This document shows positions 6,919 through 10,655 of a stretch of DNA of 10,655 nt, one piece after another. The DNA is from CAYQDR01 sp964416315 (lineage in GTDB: Bacteria > Methylomirabilota > Methylomirabilia > Rokubacteriales > DASRDR01), in assembly GCA_964416315.1 (NCBI GenBank), contig CAYQDR010000149.1:1-10655 (forward strand), written 5' to 3'. Numbering within the stretch: position 1 is the stretch's first letter; every line of letters begins with the position of its first letter. The translations under genes and the position numbers were made by a program. Below the pieces are notes generated by a model that was not told the DNA's origin, did no database searches, and saw only the letters and a program-made list of their open reading frames with translations.

Positions 6919-8186
6919 CCCGAGCCGAGCGCCTGAAGGGTTACTACGACCGGAAGCGAGAGACGATGGGGCTGCGCGCCCGCCGGCGTTACCAGGAGAC
7001 CTGGGTCCGCGCCCTCGTGGCCCACGCGTGGCGGAAGGCGCCGGGGTTCCGGCGCCGGATGGCGGCCGCGGGGCTGCGCCCGGCCGACATCCGGACGCCG
7101 GAGGACCTCGACCGGGTGCCCGTGATCCGGAAGGCCGCGATGCCCGACCTCCAGGGGGCCGACCCGCCGTTCGGGGGGTTCTGCACGGTACCGATGGCGG
7201 ACATCCACTGGATCTTCGTCTCGCCGGGTCCCATCTACGAGCCGTTCGACCGCCGCGATCCGAGCCCGTGGCGGACGGAGGTCTCGGGCTACGCCGGCGG
7301 CTTCCGGCCGGGCGACGTGGTGGTCAACACGTTCCTGTACCACCTGACGCCGGCCGCGCACCTCGTGGACCGCGGCCTGGCGCGCCTCGGCTGCACGGTC
7401 GTGCCGACGGGCCCCGGGAACACCGAGGTCCAGGTCAAGGTGATCCTCGACCTCCGCGCGACCGGGTACGTCGGGACGCCGTCCTTCCTCATGAGCCTGC
7501 TCAAGCACGCGGAGGAGCGCGGTCTCCGGCTCCCGCTCGAGGTCGCCCACGTGGGAGCGGAGGCGCTCGCGGAGTCCCTCCGGCGGACGTTCGAGGAGCG
7601 CCACGGCATCCTGACCCGCCAGTCCTTCGGGACCGCCGACCTCGGGATCGTCGCCTACGAGTGCCGCGAGGCGGCGGGGATGCACCTGATGGAGGACGTC
7701 GTCTTCGAGATCTGCGACCCGCAGACCGGGGCGCGGCTCCCCGCCGGGGAAGTCGGGGAGATCGTCTGCACCGTGAACCACCGGACCTATCCGATGATCC
7801 GCTTCGCGACCGGGGACCTCTCCCTCGTCACCGAGGCCCCGTGCCTCTGCGGCCGGACGTCGGCGCGCATGCTCGGCTGGCGGGGGCGCGCCGACGAGGT
7901 GACGAAGGTCCGCGGGATGTTCATCCACCCGCGCCAGGCGGACGAGGTCGCGGCGCGCGTCCCGGCGGTGAAGCGGTACCAGGTGGTGATCACGCGTCAG
8001 GAGCACCAGGACGTGCTGACCTTCCATGTCGAGCTCGCCCCCGACGGGGACGCGGCCCAGGTCCAGGCCGGGCTCGTCCAGGCGATCCGTGACGTGATGA
8101 AGCTCAGGGGCGAGGTCCGGGTCGTCCCCGCGGGGGCGATCGCGGAAGGGGCCAAGAAGATCGAGGACCAGCGGAAGTGGGACTAG
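6915..8186 (+). CDS. PaaK-like (phenylacetate-CoA ligase family) adenylate-forming enzyme
   Basis: A 423-aa member of the phenylacetate-CoA ligase branch of the ANL superfamily, which adenylates a carboxylic acid and transfers it to CoA. Support: N-terminal helices and RTPEDLDRVPVIRKAAM (60-76) typical of PaaK, FGTADLG (238-244) at the adenine-binding motif, RFATGDLS (296-303) at the ribose-binding motif, CLCGR (310-314), and a lysine pair at 414-415 (EGAKKIEDQRKW) near the expected C-terminal catalytic lysine. The Ser/Thr/Gly-rich phosphate loop, SSGTTGxP in PaaK, is replaced by SPGPIYEP (103-110), so either the ATP site is altered or the enzyme is not a standard ligase. It overlaps the LLM gene by 4 bases and precedes the mutase genes, so a role in making or handling the mutase's acyl-CoA substrate is a fair inference. 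Confidence 0.85.
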   Translation: MTRAERLKGYYDRKRETMGLRARRRYQETWVRALVAHAWRKAPGFRRRMAAAGLRPADIRTPEDLDRVPVIRKAAMPDLQGADPPFGGFCTVPMADIHWIFVSPGPIYEPFDRRDPSPWRTEVSGYAGGFRPGDVVVNTFLYHLTPAAHLVDRGLARLGCTVVPTGPGNTEVQVKVILDLRATGYVGTPSFLMSLLKHAEERGLRLPLEVAHVGAEALAESLRRTFEERHGILTRQSFGTADLGIVAYECREAAGMHLMEDVVFEICDPQTGARLPAGEVGEIVCTVNHRTYPMIRFATGDLSLVTEAPCLCGRTSARMLGWRGRADEVTKVRGMFIHPRQADEVAARVPAVKRYQVVITRQEHQDVLTFHVELAPDGDAAQVQAGLVQAIRDVMKLRGEVRVVPAGAIAEGAKKIEDQRKWD

Positions 8187-8191
8187 ATCTC

Positions 8192-8214
8192 GGAGGGGGG
8201 CTTCGCCCCCCTTC
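8192..8214 (+). terminator. terminator-like GC hairpin after the ligase gene
   Basis: A 10-bp stem (8192-8201 with 8205-8214, including one G-T pair) with a TTC loop, core GGGGGGC-TTC-GCCCCCC, starts 5 bases after the ligase stop. There is only a weak T-rich stretch after it, so full termination is uncertain; it may instead stabilise or attenuate the message before the mutase genes. Confidence 0.5.
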
Positions 8215-8222
8215 CGTTCAGA

Positions 8223-8285
8223 CCGGCGCGGCTGCGCCGGGCGGCGCTTCGGGCAAAGCCCGACCGTTTGCCCTTCGGCAAACGG
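8223..8285 (+). promoter_or_regulatory. run of three further hairpins with alternative pairing, mutase leader
   Basis: Three perfect stems follow each other: CCGGCGC/GCGCCGG (8223-8229 with 8234-8240, loop GGCT), TCGGGC/GCCCGA (8249-8254 with 8258-8263, loop AAA) and CCGTTTGCC/GGCAAACGG (8264-8272 with 8277-8285, loop CTTC). GGGCAAA at 8251-8257 is also complementary to TTTGCCC at 8267-8273, so the last two stems can be exchanged for a different one. The last stem ends 36 bases before the mutase ATG. This may be an RNA switch or attenuator, or simply a cluster of mobile palindromes. I see no B12-box or other cobalamin riboswitch hallmark. Confidence 0.5.
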
Positions 8286-8321
8286 CCCGCGCCTGCCTCC
8301 CCCCAGGACACGAGGCCGCGG

Positions 8322-10001
8322 ATGACCGAACGAGGTGACGGGGACGACCGAGAGGGCATCGAGCGCGAGCGCCGCCGCTGGCTCACGGAGCGGTACGCGG
8401 CGACGCCGGAGCGCGCCCCTCGCTTCGAGACCGTCTCCGGCCTCCCCCTGCCGCCGCTCGCCACCCCGGCTGACCTCGCCGGCCAGGACTGGCTCGGCGT
8501 CCTCGGCTTCCCAGGCGCGCCCCCGTACACGCGCGGCGCCCACCCGACCATGTACCGCAGCCGGCTGCCGACCGTGCGCCCCCTGGCCGGCTTCGGGACC
8601 CCCGAGGACACGAACGCCCGCTTCCGCTTCCTCCTGGCCCAGGGCGCGACGGGGCTGTCGCTGACCTTCGACTACCCGACGCTGCGCGGCTATGACTCCG
8701 ACGACCCGGAGGCGCGGGCCGACGCGGGGAAGGGCGGGGTCGCGGTCGACTGCCTCGAGGACGTCGAGGTGCTCTTCGACGGCATCCCCGTCGATCGGAT
8801 CAGCGTCTCGCTCGTGACCTGCAACCCGGGGATGGCGATCGTCCTCCTGGCCATGTACGTGGCGACGGCGCGGCGGCGCGGGCTCGTGCCCGACTGCCTG
8901 GCGGGCACGAGCCAGAACGACTTCCTGATGGAAACGGCGGTCACGACGGCGCGGCGCGCCCTGCCCCCGGCGGGGGCCTTCCGGCTCGAGTGCGACACGA
9001 TCGAGTGGGCCGTGCGCCACCTGCCGCGCTGGAACCCGGTCTCCTTCGTCGGGTACAACTTGCGCGAAACCGGGGCGACCGCGGTGGAAGAGCTCGCGTT
9101 CTGCTTCACCCACGCGCGGGCGGTCCTCCGGGAGCTCGGGCGCCGCGGCCTCGGGGTGGACGCGGCGGCGCCGCGGCTGTCCTTCTTCTTCTCCGCGCAC
9201 CGGACGTTCTTCGAGGAGATCGCGAAGTACCGGGCGGCCCGCCGCCTCTGGCACCGCATGGTGACGGAGGAGTTCGGGGCGACCGAGTCGCGCGCGGGGA
9301 TCCTCCGCTTCCACGTCCAGACCTCCGGGGTGACCCTGACCGCGCAGCAGCCGCTCAACAACGCCGTGCGCGCCGCCTACCAGGCCCTGGCGGCGCTGCT
9401 CGGCGGCGCGCAGTCGCTCCACGTGGCCGCCCACGACGAAGCCTACTGCCTGCCGACGGAGGGCTCGGCCCGCCTGGCGGTGCGCACGCAGCAGATCATC
9501 CAGCACGAATCCGGGGTGGCGGAGGCCGTGGACCCGCTCGGCGGGGCCTGGCTCCTCGAGCAGCTCACCGACGAGATCGAGCGGCGGACGCGCGAGCTGT
9601 GCGCGGAGGTGGAGGCCCGCGGTGGGATCGTCGGCGCGACGGAGTCGGGCTGGCTGCACGCGCGGCTCGTGGCGTCCGCGGAGGCGTATCGGGCGGGCGT
9701 CACGGGCGGCCGGCTGCCGGTGGTGGGGCTCAACTGCTTCACGGAGGGTGACGAGGGGCTCCCCGAGGTGTTCGCGCAGCCGCCGACGACGGCGCGGCAG
9801 GCCGCCCGGATCCGCCGGGTGAAGGCCACGCGGGACGCCGCCCGCTGCGCGCGGGCGCTCGACGATCTCGAGCGCGTCCTCGCCACGAACGAGACCACGT
9901 TCCCGGCCGTGACGGCGGCCGTGGAGGCGGGCGCGACGCTCGCCGAGGTGCACGAGCGGTTTCGCGCGCGCTACGGGGCGTGGACCCTTCCCCTCGCCTG
10001 A
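8322..10001 (+). CDS. coenzyme B12-dependent acyl-CoA mutase, large (substrate-binding) subunit, divergent active site
   Basis: A 559-aa TIM-barrel subunit of the methylmalonyl-/isobutyryl-CoA mutase family, lacking the B12 domain, which is encoded separately downstream as in isobutyryl- and 2-hydroxyisobutyryl-CoA mutases. Conserved blocks: RGAHPTMY (71-78), AGFGTPEDTN (89-98), GLSLTFDYPTLRGYDSDDP (111-129), GTSQND (195-200), APRLSFFFSAHRTFFEEIAK (283-302), HVQTSGVTLTAQQPLNN (331-347). CoA-contact residues Arg81, Thr84, Arg86 and Ser113 are kept. Aligned to P. shermanii methylmalonyl-CoA mutase from memory, Tyr89 is Leu88, Arg207 is Thr208, and catalytic His244 is Asn246 (GYNLRETG instead of GYHMQEAG). 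Loss of Arg207 argues against a dicarboxylyl-CoA substrate. The start at ATG 8322 has GAGG at 8312-8315; an upstream TTG at 8268 falls in the hairpins and is rejected. Actual substrate unknown; it could also be a weakly active or repurposed paralogue. Confidence 0.9.
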   Translation: MTERGDGDDREGIERERRRWLTERYAATPERAPRFETVSGLPLPPLATPADLAGQDWLGVLGFPGAPPYTRGAHPTMYRSRLPTVRPLAGFGTPEDTNARFRFLLAQGATGLSLTFDYPTLRGYDSDDPEARADAGKGGVAVDCLEDVEVLFDGIPVDRISVSLVTCNPGMAIVLLAMYVATARRRGLVPDCLAGTSQNDFLMETAVTTARRALPPAGAFRLECDTIEWAVRHLPRWNPVSFVGYNLRETGATAVEELAFCFTHARAVLRELGRRGLGVDAAAPRLSFFFSAHRTFFEEIAKYRAARRLWHRMVTEEFGATESRAGILRFHVQTSGVTLTAQQPLNNAVRAAYQALAALLGGAQSLHVAAHDEAYCLPTEGSARLAVRTQQIIQHESGVAEAVDPLGGAWLLEQLTDEIERRTRELCAEVEARGGIVGATESGWLHARLVASAEAYRAGVTGGRLPVVGLNCFTEGDEGLPEVFAQPPTTARQAARIRRVKATRDAARCARALDDLERVLATNETTFPAVTAAVEAGATLAEVHERFRARYGAWTLPLA

Positions 10002-10040
10002 CCCCCCTCTCCCGGGTGGGGCGCGGGTCGGGGTGAGGGG
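10002..10040 (+). repeat. C-rich/G-rich hairpin covering the ribosome site of the small-subunit gene
   Basis: The spacer between the mutase subunits starts with CCCCCCTCTCCC and ends with GGGGTGAGGGG. CCCCTC (10004-10009) is exactly complementary to GAGGGG (10035-10040), the likely Shine-Dalgarno 5 bases before GTG 10046; CCC/GGG pairs add to the stem inside. It has the same layout as the element at 4045-4087. A ribosome finishing the large subunit would open the structure, which would couple synthesis of the two subunits (inference). Confidence 0.55.
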
Positions 10041-10045
10041 CCGCC

Positions 10046-10432
10046 GTGAAGGCGCTCGTCGCAATCCTCGGTCTCGATTCGCACTGGCGCGGCGCGGTGG
10101 CGGTCGCGCGCGCGCTCCGGGCGATGGGCGTCGAGGTCCTCTACCTCGGCAACCAGTTCCCGGAGGAGATCGCCGAGGCCGCGCTCCAGGAAGGCGCCGA
10201 CCTCGTCTGCCTCTCGACCCTGTCCGGGAGCCACGGCGAGCTCCTCCCGGAGGTCTTCCGCGGGCTCGCGGCGCGTGGCGTCCAGGCGCCCGTGGTGGTC
10301 GGCGGCGCCATCCCGCCCCAGGACGTCCCCGCGCTCCGGGCGATGGGCGTCGCCGACGTCTTCGGCCCGGGGCGCCCGCTGGAAGACCTCGCCGCCTGGG
10401 TGCGGCGGACGCCCGGGCCCTTGAGCGGTTGA
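10046..10432 (+). CDS. B12-binding small subunit of acyl-CoA mutase
   Basis: A 128-aa cobalamin-binding domain protein (flavodoxin-like fold), the size of IcmB/HcmB-type subunits. The diagnostic D-x-H-x-x-G motif is Asp11-Ser-His13-Trp-Arg-Gly16, His13 being the lower cobalt ligand. It is followed by PEEIAEAALQEGAD (39-52), the Ser-Thr-Leu-Ser-Gly loop at 57-61 with His63, VVVGGAIPPQDVPAL (83-97) and VFGPG (105-109), all conserved in methylmalonyl-CoA mutase B12 domains. The GTG start follows GAGGGG at 10035-10040; no longer N-terminus is plausible. It stands 44 bases after the large subunit and should form the heterotetramer with it. No MeaB/IcmF-type G-protein chaperone is in the window, though reactivation of such mutases usually needs one. 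Confidence 0.93.
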   Translation: MKALVAILGLDSHWRGAVAVARALRAMGVEVLYLGNQFPEEIAEAALQEGADLVCLSTLSGSHGELLPEVFRGLAARGVQAPVVVGGAIPPQDVPALRAMGVADVFGPGRPLEDLAAWVRRTPGPLSG

Positions 10433-10441
10433 GAGGAGGCT

Positions 10442-10461
10442 CGGCACGTCGCGGCGTGCCG
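10442..10461 (+). terminator. possible terminator hairpin after the mutase genes
   Basis: A perfect 7-bp stem (CGGCACG at 10442-10448, loop TCGCGG, CGTGCCG at 10455-10461) starts 10 bases after the small-subunit stop codon. There is no T-run, so it would be a Rho-assisted or weak terminator at best. Confidence 0.45.
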
Positions 10462-10655
10462 CCGCCCGCGATGTCGCCGCGGAAGACGACCGCCGCCGGG
10501 CCGGGATCCGCGATCTCCGAGGGATGCGGACGCAAAGGCCCACGGCCCACTTGACGACGCTCGCGGAGTTATGTGATCTTCCTACGCAGGGGAAAAGCCG
10601 TGTGTTGCTTATCCGGTTGACTCCACATCATACAACTGGCGGTAGGTGGTCGGCG
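10462..10655. other. right edge, no gene; composition drops from about 10550
   Basis: No coding sequence is supported here. The first part is as GC-rich as the rest, but from about 10550 the sequence is visibly richer in A and T, with GGAGTTATGTGAT at 10565-10577 and TTGCTTATCC and GACTCCACATCATA nearer the end. The change suggests the start of a different unit: a promoter region, or the end of a mobile element. A spaced TTGCTT (10605-10610) and TCATAC pair is too weak to call a promoter. Confidence 0.4.

Noticed and set aside
8187..8321. Cobalamin riboswitch before the B12 mutase genes
   Set aside because: The spacer is only 135 bases, lacks a B12-box-like sequence and consists of simple hairpins. 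An unrelated RNA device is not excluded.
8322..10001. Annotation as methylmalonyl-CoA mutase
   Set aside because: The residues for the dicarboxylate substrate (Tyr89, Arg207) and the catalytic His244 are not conserved by my alignment, so only the family-level name is justified.
6774..10550. A 1258-codon open frame on the minus strand
   Set aside because: It lies opposite four well-supported + strand genes, its translation is Arg/Pro/Gly/Ala/His-rich low-complexity sequence with no family motifs, and such mirror frames are expected at this GC content.

Overview
This is a very GC-rich window (coding GC appears to be above 70 percent). All nine convincing genes lie on the + strand, in tightly packed and apparently co-transcribed blocks. 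The codon use, branched-chain-amino-acid-type ABC transporter genes, LLM flavin enzymes and stand-alone acyl-CoA mutase subunits suit an environmental, metabolically versatile bacterium of the Rokubacteria/Methylomirabilota or deltaproteobacterial kind. The lineage is inferred from style only; there is no rRNA or taxonomic marker here.

Left block (77-3727): part of a Liv/HAAT-type uptake operon. It holds a LivM-like permease, a secreted type-1 periplasmic binding protein and a LivF-like ATPase. It is closed by a small lipoprotein carrying a truncated-haemoglobin fold, whose Shine-Dalgarno overlaps the livF stop codon. The partner permease (LivH) and second ATPase (LivG) are not in the window and may lie upstream.

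Middle gap (3728-4093): about 366 bases with no credible gene, rich in palindromes and ending in a long C-run/G-run hairpin just before the next start codon.

Right block (4094-10432): a MetE-like zinc methyl- or thiol-transferase family protein, a short-chain dehydrogenase, an LLM-family flavin oxidoreductase, a PaaK-like acyl-CoA ligase homologue with an atypical nucleotide-binding loop, the large subunit of a coenzyme-B12-dependent acyl-CoA mutase, and its separate B12-binding small subunit. The oxidoreductase and ligase genes overlap by 4 bases. The ligase and mutase are separated by a run of four hairpins, and the two mutase subunits by a hairpin that covers the second gene's ribosome binding site. 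The simplest reading is a catabolic module: an acid is imported, activated to a CoA thioester, and its carbon skeleton is rearranged by the mutase, with oxidoreductases acting before or after.

The most notable point is the mutase. Aligned from memory to methylmalonyl-CoA mutase, it keeps the CoA-binding residues but has Leu, Thr and Asn where the methylmalonyl enzyme has Tyr89, Arg207 and the catalytic His244. It fits neither the methylmalonyl-, isobutyryl- nor 2-hydroxyisobutyryl-CoA pattern and may act on an undescribed substrate.

The last roughly 100 bases are distinctly less GC-rich and may mark the start of another genetic unit. The long minus-strand reading frames are shadows of the real genes.
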